DNA of 34,965 bases, taken from positions 1 through 34,965 of the forward strand of contig DASVTZ010000172.1 in assembly GCA_036387335.1 (NCBI GenBank), in the 5' to 3' direction. The notes under the pieces were generated by a model, which was given only the letters and a program-made list of their open reading frames with translations, made no database searches and was not told the DNA's origin. Source of the stretch: Longimicrobium sp. Lineage in GTDB: Bacteria; Gemmatimonadota; Gemmatimonadetes; Longimicrobiales; Longimicrobiaceae. Each line of letters begins with the position of its first letter. Positions within the stretch are counted from its first letter, which is position 1. The position numbers were made by a program, and so were the translations under genes. Shown here piece by piece: positions 8,930-16,681 of this stretch.

Positions 8930-11119
8930 CTAAAACCGGAACGTCAGCCCCAGCACGGGAAGGATGGGGAACCCGCCGACGGCGGTGCGCGAGTCTTCGC
9001 CGTCGGGGCCGGGCTGGTAGAAGAGGGGCTCGCGCTGGTCCAGCGCGTTGATCACGCGGAAGTAGGGGGTCAGCTCCGTGCGGCGACCGGCAAGCAGCGG
9101 CGTCCAGGTGCGCGAGAGCTCCGCGTCCAGGCGCAGGTACGGCTCCTCGCTGGGGACGGCCAGGAGCGGCTCGGAGGCGGTGGCCAGGGCGTTCTGCGAC
9201 TCGGGCTGGAACGCGGACCGATCCGCGGTGCCGGGGAGAATGCGCGATGCGGAGAGCCCGGAGCCGTACTGGAAGCGCGCGCTGAGCTTCGCCGCACGGC
9301 CCAATGGAGTGGCGAGGCCCGCGCTCAGCACCTGCCGCCCCACGATGTCGTCCGCGGAAAGGCCGTCGTCCTCCAGCGACCACGCCCAGGTGAGCGTGTA
9401 GCCGATCCACCCCGTCAGCCGGCCCGTGCCGCGGCGCACCCACAGCTCCATCCCCGAGTTGTACGCGGCCTTGCCGGGAAGCGTGGGGACGTCGCGGAAG
9501 CGCTTGTAGAAGCCTTCGACCCCCAGCCGCACCCCATCCGAGAGCTCCTGGTCCAGCCCCACGGAGACGTGGTTGGCCGACGCCACCACCAGCTCCGAGG
9601 CCACGTTCCGCCGCACCGAATCCGCGAAGGAGGGCGGTGGATCGCCGTCGCTGAAGGTGCGGGTGCGCACGTACTGGTGGTAGCGCCCGGCCGCCAGCGT
9701 GAGCGCCGCGCGGTCGCCCACCAGCCAGGTGATGGAGCCGCGCGGCGAAAGGGTGGTGCGCGGCGAGTAGCGGTACGAGTCGCCGCGCACGCCGCCGCGC
9801 AGGCTCACCCGCGCGCTCGGCTGCCATGTGGCGTCCACGTACGCGGCCGTCGCGCCGCCGTACGTGTGGGTGCGCACCAGCGGGGCCCATCCCAGCGCCG
9901 CCTCGTCCACCTCGTAGCGCACGCGCGTGTACTCGTACGCGGCGCCGTAGCGCAGGCGTACCGGCCCCGCGGAGCGCCCCAGGTCCAGGGCCACGCGCGC
10001 GCGCTCCGTGAGGCCGCGCTGAGCCAGGACGTGGATTCCATAGTGACGCAGCGCCGCCGTGAAGCCCCCGCCGGCCACCGTCAGCTCGCCGTCCTCCCCC
10101 AGCCAGCCGCCGCGGTAGCGTACGGAGCCGGCCACGTTCCGCCACCCGGCGAAGCTGCGGTCGCGGTCGGCGGTGGCGCCCTCCTCGTTGGCGAAGCCGG
10201 TGGCGCGCAGCACCCCGCCGGCCAGCGGCACGTCCACGCGCGCCACGCCGTCCTTGTAGCGGTACGGGAAGTCGTCGCCCTCCAGCCCCCGCATCCAGGC
10301 GCCGTGCACCAGCCGGCCGCTCGCCAGGTAGGTGGCGCCGCGGGGGAGCGGGCCCTCCAGCACCCCGCGCGAGCTCACCACGTCCACCGAGCCGGCCAGC
10401 GAGTGGCGCTCCGGGTTGCCGCCGCGGGTGGCCAGGTCCATCACGTAGCTGAGCCCGCCGTCGAACCGCGCCGGGGCGCCTCCCAGGTAGAGGCGCGCCG
10501 AGCGGAGGACGCCGGGCTCGAACGCATCCATCAGCCCGCCCATGTGGAAGGGCGCGTACACCGGCGCTCCGTCCAGCAGCACCAGCTTGAGGTCCGCCGC
10601 CGAGCCGCGGACGTGGAACACCTCCCCGGGATCGGCCGGGTCGCTTCCGTCCGGGGTGGTGGCGAGGGCCTTGTCCAGCCCCGGTCCTTCCTCCAGCGCG
10701 CGCGAGTCCACCCACGCCACCTCGTGCCGCTCGGCCGCCACCGTGTCGCCCATGCGGATCTCGCCGGGGCGGCGGGCGCGCACCGTGTCCAGCGCCAGGG
10801 GGCGGTAGCGGAGGGCGAGGTCCAGCGTCACCACACCGCCGCCGGGGACCAGCACCTCCATCTCCAGCGGCGTGTGCTCCAGGTGGTGGACGCGCAGGGT
10901 GTGGCGCCCCGGCGCTATGCCGCGGAGCTCGTAGGCGCCGGTGCTGTCGGTGATGGAGCGCGCGGCCGGTGGGGCCGCGCCGCTGCGCACCTCCACCACC
11001 GCCATCGCTACGGGAAGCCCGCTGCGGTCGCTCTGCACCACGCCGCGCACCGCCCCCGTGGGGACGGTGTCGGCCGGGGCGGAGGCCACGGCCAGGGCGA
11101 GCGCAAAGTGGAGGAACAC
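8930..11119 (-). CDS. TonB-dependent outer membrane receptor, 729 aa
   Basis: It likely imports a bulky nutrient such as a metal chelate or glycan across the outer membrane. From the GTG at 11119 it begins with a short signal peptide (FLHFALALAVASA). A carboxypeptidase-type regulatory domain follows (GAVRGVVQSDRSGLPVAMAV). The plug region then carries VFHVRGSAADLKLVLLDGAP and GGAPARFDGGLSYVMDL. The rest is a long series of alternating beta strands ending in LGLTFRF with the terminal Phe expected of outer-membrane barrels. The start is uncertain: the frame is open to 11344, but that stretch overlaps the anti-sigma gene and reads like out-of-frame DNA. The chosen start is 14 bp after the anti-sigma stop. 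Position in a sigma/anti-sigma operon implies signal-controlled expression. The substrate cannot be read from sequence. Confidence 0.88.
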   Translation of the reverse strand: MFLHFALALAVASAPADTVPTGAVRGVVQSDRSGLPVAMAVVEVRSGAAPPAARSITDSTGAYELRGIAPGRHTLRVHHLEHTPLEMEVLVPGGGVVTLDLALRYRPLALDTVRARRPGEIRMGDTVAAERHEVAWVDSRALEEGPGLDKALATTPDGSDPADPGEVFHVRGSAADLKLVLLDGAPVYAPFHMGGLMDAFEPGVLRSARLYLGGAPARFDGGLSYVMDLATRGGNPERHSLAGSVDVVSSRGVLEGPLPRGATYLASGRLVHGAWMRGLEGDDFPYRYKDGVARVDVPLAGGVLRATGFANEEGATADRDRSFAGWRNVAGSVRYRGGWLGEDGELTVAGGGFTAALRHYGIHVLAQRGLTERARVALDLGRSAGPVRLRYGAAYEYTRVRYEVDEAALGWAPLVRTHTYGGATAAYVDATWQPSARVSLRGGVRGDSYRYSPRTTLSPRGSITWLVGDRAALTLAAGRYHQYVRTRTFSDGDPPPSFADSVRRNVASELVVASANHVSVGLDQELSDGVRLGVEGFYKRFRDVPTLPGKAAYNSGMELWVRRGTGRLTGWIGYTLTWAWSLEDDGLSADDIVGRQVLSAGLATPLGRAAKLSARFQYGSGLSASRILPGTADRSAFQPESQNALATASEPLLAVPSEEPYLRLDAELSRTWTPLLAGRRTELTPYFRVINALDQREPLFYQPGPDGEDSRTAVGGFPILPVLGLTFRF

Positions 11120-11132
11120 GGGGAGGACCGCG

Positions 11133-11906
11133 TCAGCCTTCCACGCGGAACTCGGCCTCCGGGGCGGTGGCGGAGGGGGCGCCCGGGGGCGACACCCGCA
11201 GCTCGGCGCCTTCCTTGGCCACGTAAACGCGGCCGTCCACCTCCACCACGGCCGCATCGGCGCCGCGGGGAAGGGCGATGCGAATCTCGCCCGCGCCGGC
11301 ATCCAGCACCTCGATGCGGCCCGGCGCCGTGCGGAAGCGGGCACCCGCCGCCGCGCCGCTCGCCGAGACCTCCACCAGCTCGCCGCTGGTGAGCCGGGCG
11401 TGGACCACCAGACCCGGCGCGGCGCCGTTCAGCACCACGCGCACCGCACCGCCGTCCGGCAGGATGGAGACGCCGGCCGCGGGAGCGGGCACGGTGGGGG
11501 CCGGCGCCGCATTCGGCTTCAGCGCGGGGAGCTCGCTGCGGGCCGGGGCGGCGGGGGAATCGCCCGCGATCCACTCGCGCAGCGGAGAGCCGGGGACGGC
11601 CGCGAAGGCGACCCCGCCCAGCGCCACCAGGAGCATGGCGGCGCGGAGCAGCGCCCGCCGCCCCTCGCCGGCCCACTGCGCCGCGGCACGCCTGCGCCGC
11701 AGCGACATCTGCGCGGCGGCGGTGGGGGGCGCCACGTCGGCGCGGGCGAGCGCGGCGCCCAGCGTGGCGTGGTCCGCGCGAAGGGACGCCAGCTCCACGG
11801 CGCACGCGCCGCAGCCGGCAAGGTGGGCATCCGCCGCGCGCCGCTCGCCGCCGGCCAGCTCGCCGTCGGCGAGTGCCTGGAGGGTGCCCTCATCCAAGTG
11901 CTTCAT
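11133..11906 (-). CDS. Zinc-finger anti-sigma factor, membrane-anchored
   Basis: This 257-aa protein should hold the co-encoded ECF sigma factor inactive until a signal arrives. The N-terminus has the zf-HC2 pattern H27-x3-C31-x2-C34 (DAHLAGCGAC). After a basic linker there is one membrane helix (about 84-103, LLRAAMLLVALGGVAFAAVP). A Pro/Ala-rich stretch and an approximately 110-residue beta-rich periplasmic domain follow (VSILPDGGAVRVVLNGAAPG and on). Its ATG lies inside the sigma gene (17-bp overlap), the usual arrangement for translational coupling. The receptor gene follows directly. The periplasmic domain probably senses the signal, but the sequence does not show what that signal is. 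Confidence 0.9.
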   Translation of the reverse strand: MKHLDEGTLQALADGELAGGERRAADAHLAGCGACAVELASLRADHATLGAALARADVAPPTAAAQMSLRRRRAAAQWAGEGRRALLRAAMLLVALGGVAFAAVPGSPLREWIAGDSPAAPARSELPALKPNAAPAPTVPAPAAGVSILPDGGAVRVVLNGAAPGLVVHARLTSGELVEVSASGAAAGARFRTAPGRIEVLDAGAGEIRIALPRGADAAVVEVDGRVYVAKEGAELRVSPPGAPSATAPEAEFRVEG

Positions 11907-12474
11907 CGTCCTTTTCCTCGTGTCTCTCGTATACCGCCGCGAAGCGCCGCGCGGCCCGGGCGAGCAGGGTGCCCACCGAGCCCGGCGCGACCCCCGCCGC
12001 CTGCGCGATCTCGTCGTATCGGAAGCCCTCCTCGCGCATCAGCAGCATCTGCCGGTCGCGGGGGGCGATCTGGTCCAGTGCACGCCGCACGCCGTCCACC
12101 GCGCGCGAGCGCTCCAGCAGCTCTTCAGGCCCGGGAAGGGCCGCCGGCCGCCAGGGGTTGGCGGTCAGGATCCGCTCGCGCCGCTTGGACATGCGCGTGC
12201 GGTCGCGAAAGAGGTTCGTGGCCACGGTAAAGAGCCAGAGCCGGGCCTCGTCTTCGGGCAGCTTGCGGCCCAGCAGGCGCACGAACGCCTCCTGGGCCAT
12301 GTCGTCCGCCGCATCCGTGTCGCCCGTAAGGCGTTGCAGGTAGCGGAAGAGCGACGGGTACACCCGCCGGAAGAGGGCGTCGTAGTCCGCGCCGGCCTCC
12401 GGCGCGCTCAACTTCGCGCCTCGCCGTGGCGGGCCCGCCACACCGTGGGTGGAGAGGGATGGCAGGGGGTGCAC
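11890..12474 (-). CDS. ECF-type RNA polymerase sigma factor
   Basis: It directs RNA polymerase to a small set of promoters. Region 2 is visible as YDALFRRVYPSLFRYLQRLT and DAADDMAQEAFVRLL, followed by WLFTVATNLFRDRTR. Region 4 is RALDQIAPRDRQMLLMREEG, FRYDEIAQAAGVAPGSVGTL and LARAARRF, with the helix-turn-helix. Region 3 is absent, as in all ECF factors. The ATG at 12474 gives 194 aa, but the first 25-30 residues are not typical; a start nearer YDALF, for example a TTG in KLSAPEAG, is possible. It overlaps the anti-sigma gene by 17 bp. The matching promoter motif upstream at 12575-12601 suggests it activates its own transcription. Confidence 0.93.
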   Translation of the reverse strand: MHPLPSLSTHGVAGPPRRGAKLSAPEAGADYDALFRRVYPSLFRYLQRLTGDTDAADDMAQEAFVRLLGRKLPEDEARLWLFTVATNLFRDRTRMSKRRERILTANPWRPAALPGPEELLERSRAVDGVRRALDQIAPRDRQMLLMREEGFRYDEIAQAAGVAPGSVGTLLARAARRFAAVYERHEEKDDEALG

Positions 12475-12574
12475 AGGGGTCGGCCCGGCATCGCGTGGAA
12501 GTTGGGCGCCGCGCAGGGCCGGGCGGCGAGGGGGAGCCCGGCCCGGCCGCCGCGCGGTGCGTCAGCGGGTGGTA

Positions 12575-12601
12575 AACGAGTGACGGGCCGCCGCTGTGAC
12601 A
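12575..12601 (-). promoter_or_regulatory. Candidate ECF-type promoter of the sigma operon
   Basis: On the minus strand TGTCACA (12601-12595) is separated by 16 bp from CGTT (12578-12575), about 100 bp before the annotated sigma start. TGTCA-type -35 and CGT-type -10 elements are typical of several ECF groups. A near-identical pair precedes the next gene upstream (14744-14771). Confidence 0.5.
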
Positions 12602-12607
12602 GCGCGA

Positions 12608-12684
12608 GTCCTAAGTCCTAAGTCCTAAGTCCTAAGTCCTAAGTCCTAAGTCCTAAGTCCTAAGTCCTAAGTCCTAACTTCTAA
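12608..12684. repeat. Heptamer tandem array GTCCTAA x10
   Basis: Ten exact head-to-tail copies of GTCCTAA fill 12608-12677, followed by a decayed unit CTTCTAA (12678-12684). It lies just upstream of the ECF promoter and only about 30 bp from a second, unrelated heptamer array. It is non-coding. Confidence 0.95.
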
Positions 12685-12712
12685 GTGCCTACTGCCGAAC
12701 TGCACGGCAGCG

Positions 12713-12767
12713 CTTGGCACTTGGCACTTGGCACTTGGCACTTGGCACTTGGCACTTGGCACTTGGC
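12713..12767. repeat. Heptamer tandem array CTTGGCA x7.9
   Basis: Seven exact copies of CTTGGCA (12713-12761) plus six bases of an eighth. It ends 8 bp from the stop codon of the plug-protein gene (12776-12778). On that gene's strand it reads TGCCAAG repeats immediately after the stop. Confidence 0.95.
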
Positions 12768-12775
12768 CCTACCCA

Positions 12776-14695
12776 TCACTGATAGCGCGTCCAGATCAGG
12801 ATTACCCCGCACTCGTTCCCCCGGTGCCGGAACTGCGGCGGGGCCAGCGCGTCACGGGCGTACACTTCGATCCCCTCCACCTCCTGCGCCTTGATGTAGT
12901 CCAGGCTGAAGTCCCCCTGCTCCCCGAAGCGCCGCCCATCCACGTACACCGTGGGAAAGCACCCCGGCGTCACCGGCATCGGCTCGCTCGACTCGGGGTC
13001 GGCACGGCGGCGCTTCGCCGGGTCCACGCCCATGATGCTCGTGTTGTCCGATCCTATCAGCATGCCGCGCAGGTATACCTTGCCGTTGCTCACCACCAGC
13101 GAAGGGACGGTGGCGAGGAGGTCGGTAAGGCCGCGGATCCTGAGCTGCTCGATGCGGCTGCGGGTGATGAAGTGCCCCGACGTCACGCCGCGCCCAGCCA
13201 TGCGGTCGTAGAAGCCGCCGAAGCCGCGCGGGGCACGCGCCGTCACCCCTTCCACGATCACCGGCTCTTCCGCGGTGTCCGCCCTCGCGACGCGCAGGGT
13301 GTCGGTGCGGCGCGCGGCGCGGCGTGCGCCCGGCGCCGCCGATGCCAGGAGCACCGGGGCCGGCGCGGTGCCGTCCGCCGCAACCGTGACGCGCTGCTGC
13401 GGCGGGATCACCTCCAGCGCCTCCAGCCGCGGGTGGGCGAAGGAGACGGTGTACTCCCCCGCCGGGAGCCCCGCGATCACGAACTCGCCCGCGGAGTCGG
13501 CCACCGCCTCGTGGCTGGTGCCCGAGATGAAGACTTGCGCGCCGGCCAGCGGTGCGCCCGTGTGGTCGGCCACGCGCCCGGTGAGCGCCAGGCGTACGGG
13601 CGCGCGCTCCAGCGGCCGGCCGTCCGCCGCGAAGACGGCGCTGACCTCGCCCCCCTGCTCGCGGATTCCGGTAAGGCGCGCGCGGCGCTCCACCGCCATC
13701 CCGGAATTCCCGGTGGCGCGCATGCTCTGGTCCACCGACATCGCGGGGACGCGCACCCACCAGCGCTGCACGATCCACCCGCCGCCCGGGCTGCGCCCGA
13801 ACTCCACGCGCCCGCCCAGCTTGTCGCTCCCGGCGCCGGGCTCCAGGTTCTCGTAGCGGTACTCCATGTGGCTCAGCTCGCGGGTGGCGCGGTCCACCCA
13901 CAGCACCCCGGCCACGTCGGGAAGGCGGCGCCCCCCCACGGGCTGGAAGGCGATCCCCACGCGCGCGGCGTTCTCCCCCTCCCCCGGAACCATACGGAAG
14001 CAGTGGCCGTCCAAAAAGGCATCGGAGAGGAGCGCCTGCGCGTCCGGCGCGTGGTAAAAGGTGCCCTGCGGCGTGGTCTGCACGTAGCCGTCGCGCCCCA
14101 GCTGCTCCGCGGGGAGGCTGCGGAACGGGTGCGGCCCCACCGACGTCGACGCCTTGCGGTCCTCCGCCAGCACGCGCAGGTCGCTTACGGTGAGGTCGCG
14201 CGTGTACTGGTCCACGCGGAAGCGCAGCGACTGCCGCTCCTGGAGGTACGCGGCGGCGTCCAGCGCCTTGCGCGCCTCGTTCCACACCGCGGCGGTGGCG
14301 GTCCCTTCCTCGGGACGCACTTCGCAGCGGCGGCGCGCCCCGGCCGTCACCGCCTCCAGCGTCACGGCGCTCGTCGTCCCTTCCATGCGGTACTGCCGCG
14401 TCTCGCCGGCGGCCAGCGCGAGCGCGGGCGACTCGGTGGCCTGGAAGCCGATCCGCTCCGCACGCAGCCGGTAGCTCCCGGCTCCCGGAGCCCGCAGGGT
14501 AAAGCGGCCGGCCTCGTCCGTCAGAACGCGGCCTCGCACCTTCCCGTCCGCATCCAGCAGCACCACCATGGCGCCACCCAGCGGCCTGCGCGCGGCATCC
14601 ACCAGCTCGCCCTGGACCGTCTGCGCCGCCAGTGGCCGCGCGGCGAGGAGCAGGGCCAGGAGCGCCAGGATGCGCGGAAAGGGGATGGGACGCAT
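12776..14695 (-). CDS. Secreted carboxypeptidase-regulatory / TonB-plug-like protein, 639 aa
   Basis: An ATG start gives a clear signal peptide (RILALLALLLAARPLAAQ). A first CarbopepD-type regulatory domain follows (VQGELVDAARRPLGGAMVVL, about 27-105). A middle domain of about 250 residues has the family pattern SHMEYRYENLEPGAGSDKLG. A second regulatory domain begins at LTGRVADHTGAPLAGAQVFI. The C-terminus is plug-like: LRIRGLTDLLATVPSLVV, then VYVDGRRF and IEVYARDALAPPQF, ending in CGVILIWTR. No barrel follows, so it cannot be a transport receptor on its own. It probably sits in the periplasm or at the outer membrane, perhaps docking to a TonB system. An ECF-type promoter precedes it, suggesting control by the nearby sigma factor. 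Confidence 0.85.
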   Translation of the reverse strand: MRPIPFPRILALLALLLAARPLAAQTVQGELVDAARRPLGGAMVVLLDADGKVRGRVLTDEAGRFTLRAPGAGSYRLRAERIGFQATESPALALAAGETRQYRMEGTTSAVTLEAVTAGARRRCEVRPEEGTATAAVWNEARKALDAAAYLQERQSLRFRVDQYTRDLTVSDLRVLAEDRKASTSVGPHPFRSLPAEQLGRDGYVQTTPQGTFYHAPDAQALLSDAFLDGHCFRMVPGEGENAARVGIAFQPVGGRRLPDVAGVLWVDRATRELSHMEYRYENLEPGAGSDKLGGRVEFGRSPGGGWIVQRWWVRVPAMSVDQSMRATGNSGMAVERRARLTGIREQGGEVSAVFAADGRPLERAPVRLALTGRVADHTGAPLAGAQVFISGTSHEAVADSAGEFVIAGLPAGEYTVSFAHPRLEALEVIPPQQRVTVAADGTAPAPVLLASAAPGARRAARRTDTLRVARADTAEEPVIVEGVTARAPRGFGGFYDRMAGRGVTSGHFITRSRIEQLRIRGLTDLLATVPSLVVSNGKVYLRGMLIGSDNTSIMGVDPAKRRRADPESSEPMPVTPGCFPTVYVDGRRFGEQGDFSLDYIKAQEVEGIEVYARDALAPPQFRHRGNECGVILIWTRYQ

Positions 14696-14743
14696 GACGG
14701 GTCCTCGACGTTGCGGGGAAGGCGGAAAGCGCGGACCCGGTGC

Positions 14744-14771
14744 AACGCGCGGCGCCCGCCGGTTTCTGACA
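14744..14771 (-). promoter_or_regulatory. Candidate ECF-type promoter of the plug-protein gene
   Basis: TGTCAGA (14771-14765) and CGTT (14747-14744), on the minus strand, are separated by 17 bp, with the ATG about 49 bp further on. It closely matches the element before the sigma operon and lies directly after the stop codon of the ABC permease gene (14774). Confidence 0.5.
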
Positions 14772-14773
14772 GG

Positions 14774-15826
14774 CTACTGCCAGCGGAACGTCTTCAGCGC
14801 CAGGAGAAAGGCGCCGGCGGTCCACGCCAGCAGGATCGCCGCCTCGGGCGCAACGGCCGCCAGCCCCTGCCCCTCGTTGTAGACGGCGCGCAGGGCATCG
14901 TTGAGCGCCGTGAGCGGAAGCGCCTGGATGACGGGCTGCAGCGCCGCCGGGTAGCGCGACGCGGAGAAGAACACCCCCGAAAGCACGAACATGGGGAGCA
15001 TCACCACGTTCAGCACCCCGCTCACCCCCTCGATGGTGCGCGCCCGCGACGCCGCCAGCAGCCCGATCCCCGCGAAGGTGAGCGCCCCAAGGAAGACGAG
15101 CGCCGCCAGCAGCAGGACCGACCCCTGCGGCCTCACCCCGAACGCCAGCCACGCAAAGATCACCAGCGGCGGCACCTCGAGGAAGAGGAAGCAGAGCCGC
15201 GCCGCCATCTGCGCCGCGAGGAAGTCGCCGCGGCGCATGGGGGTGGAGACGAGGCGCTTGAGCTGCTTCTTCTGCCGCATCTGCACCAGCCCGAAGCCGA
15301 GCCCCCACATCCCCGTGCTCATCAGGTTCAGCCCGATCAGCCCGGGGATCACCCAGTCGATGTAGCGCCCGCCCGGCGTCCGCACCCCGTCGTCGCGCGT
15401 GGCGACGGGCCGCGGCGCGCCGGCACCCCGCTGCAGCGCGTCGTCGGCCAGCAGGCGGGCCACGCGGCTCTCCTCGCGCCCCGGATCGTAGCGGAAGACG
15501 ACCGCGTCCCTGCCGGCGAGCACCACCGCCACCTCGCCGCGCCGCAGCGCCCGCTCGGCCTGGGCGGAATCGAGCACGCGCACCTCCACCTCCCGCGCGC
15601 GCCGCAGCGCGGGCAGATAGCGCTCCGCCGCGCTCCCCCGCTCCACCCCCACGGCCGCCCGCTGCACCGGCTGCTCCCGGAACGCGATCCCCAGCCCCAC
15701 CGCCATCAGGATGGGGAACACGAACGTCCAGAACAGCGCCTCAGGCTCGCGCAGGAACGAGCGGATGCGCGCCAGCATCAGCTCGCGCAACGGGCTCAGG
15801 CGCTCGGGCACGGCGGGGGGCGTCAT
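14774..15826 (-). CDS. ABC-2 type transporter permease, 350 aa
   Basis: This is the membrane part of an ABC-2 exporter. From the ATG at 15826 it starts with a cytoplasmic amphipathic stretch, then helix 1 (ALFWTFVFPILMAVGLGIAF). A large extracytoplasmic domain of about 130 residues follows. Five further helices come in the second half, including IDWVIPGLIGLNLMSTGMWG, VVMLPMFVLSGVFF and PEAAILLAWTAGAFLLAL. KKQLKRLVSTPMRRGDFLAA is the conserved ABC-2 cytoplasmic motif between helices. A TTG at 15835 could add three residues. Its ATPase is most likely encoded at 16682-17638, with the toxin-antitoxin pair in between. The substrate is unknown; the pairing resembles drug or antibiotic exporters. 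Confidence 0.9.
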   Translation of the reverse strand: MTPPAVPERLSPLRELMLARIRSFLREPEALFWTFVFPILMAVGLGIAFREQPVQRAAVGVERGSAAERYLPALRRAREVEVRVLDSAQAERALRRGEVAVVLAGRDAVVFRYDPGREESRVARLLADDALQRGAGAPRPVATRDDGVRTPGGRYIDWVIPGLIGLNLMSTGMWGLGFGLVQMRQKKQLKRLVSTPMRRGDFLAAQMAARLCFLFLEVPPLVIFAWLAFGVRPQGSVLLLAALVFLGALTFAGIGLLAASRARTIEGVSGVLNVVMLPMFVLSGVFFSASRYPAALQPVIQALPLTALNDALRAVYNEGQGLAAVAPEAAILLAWTAGAFLLALKTFRWQ

Positions 15827-15934
15827 AAGCGGCAACCCGACACGCGCGCAACGTCCTCACCCACGGCGGAACACGGCCGCAGGCTGGAGGTTCGCGCCGC
15901 GTTGCGCGAAACGCTCCCGGTGCTCATCCCAACC

Positions 15935-16336
15935 TCAAGCGATGAAGTCCTGCATCGAGACTGCAACCGTCGGGAATGCGCGCAGCACGCGCTTGTCTGA
16001 GGTGACCAGCGGCAAGCTCAGCTCCTGGGCCAGGTGGACGAACTCGCAGTCATAGGCGCTGCACTCCGACTGTTCCGCGAGGCGGAGCACTGGAGCGGAT
16101 TCTACCTGATACTCGTTGCCGTGGAGCAACGCTTCAGCTTCCTGTACGTACTGGAGGGCATCCGCGAGCGTGAGGTGCTTCTGCCGAAGGTAAAGCGCGA
16201 GCACGTTACGGAACTCGCTCCTCCAGAGCAGAGGAGCCGCCCAGATGGGATCGCGCTTCAGCACGGCCTGCGCCGTGGAGGTCTGATCGCCCTCGATCAG
16301 CAGGTACGCGACGAGATTGGAATCGGCGACGATCAC
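15935..16336 (-). CDS. vapC: VapC-like PIN-domain toxin
   Basis: A 133-aa PIN-domain ribonuclease. The acidic residues expected to bind Mg2+ are in place: D5 in MIVADSNLVAY, E41 in WRSEFRNVL, D96 in SAYDCEFVHLA and D114 in LVTSDKRVL. Start is a GTG at 16336 that overlaps the TGA stop of the antitoxin gene (GTGA), the usual tight coupling of the antitoxin-toxin pair. PIN toxins of this type cleave tRNA or rRNA. The catalytic set is complete, so it is probably active unless neutralised. The pair sits between the two halves of an ABC exporter. Confidence 0.92.
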   Translation of the reverse strand: MIVADSNLVAYLLIEGDQTSTAQAVLKRDPIWAAPLLWRSEFRNVLALYLRQKHLTLADALQYVQEAEALLHGNEYQVESAPVLRLAEQSECSAYDCEFVHLAQELSLPLVTSDKRVLRAFPTVAVSMQDFIA

Positions 16337-16575
16337 GGGCGCCCGTAATTCATTGCTTCCTCCAATATCTCATCCGTTAGCGGCGGGAGCTTCGTACGCT
16401 CCTGGAGCCGGCGAACCCGTGCAATGAATACCTCAGGATCTATAGGTTCGCTCCCGATCGAGCGCTCCAGCCGATAGAGCACTTCACTGTTGAGACTGCG
16501 GCGGTGCTCCTCTGCACTATGGCGAAGGCGCTGCAGGACCTCGACAGGTATTCCTTTGATGGTCAGGCTGGGCAT
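16333..16575 (-). CDS. vapB: FitA-like ribbon-helix-helix antitoxin
   Basis: An 80-aa protein. The N-terminus MPSLTIKGIPVEVLQRLRHS, followed by AEEHRRSLNSEVLYRLE, is a classic ribbon-helix-helix DNA-binding domain of the FitA/Arc type: a strand that reads operator bases, then two helices. The C-terminal tail (about 45-80) should wrap the PIN toxin and block its active site. It is the first gene of the operon and overlaps the toxin gene by 4 bp, so it can repress its own promoter in the 106-bp gap upstream. Confidence 0.9.
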   Translation of the reverse strand: MPSLTIKGIPVEVLQRLRHSAEEHRRSLNSEVLYRLERSIGSEPIDPEVFIARVRRLQERTKLPPLTDEILEEAMNYGRP

Positions 16576-16681
16576 GGCGACACTCCGGTTGCATTAGGGA
16601 ACCAGAGTGAAACTTACATCCACGGGAACGATCGTCAAGGAAGCCCGCGATGCGTCTGATTTGCACCCGCCTATGCTCTGG

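Noticed and set aside
8930-11344. Upstream extension of the TonB receptor to 11344
   Set aside because: The added 75 codons overlap the anti-sigma gene and read as Arg/Pro-rich out-of-frame sequence; the GTG at 11119 gives a plausible signal peptide.
8918-11392. 824-codon plus-strand frame
   Set aside because: Antisense shadow of the TonB receptor.
12608-12767. CRISPR array
   Set aside because: Units are 7 bp, directly adjacent and without spacers; no cas genes nearby.
12728-16000. 1090-codon plus-strand frame
   Set aside because: Antisense shadow of the plug protein and ABC permease; it begins in the heptamer array and shows no family pattern.
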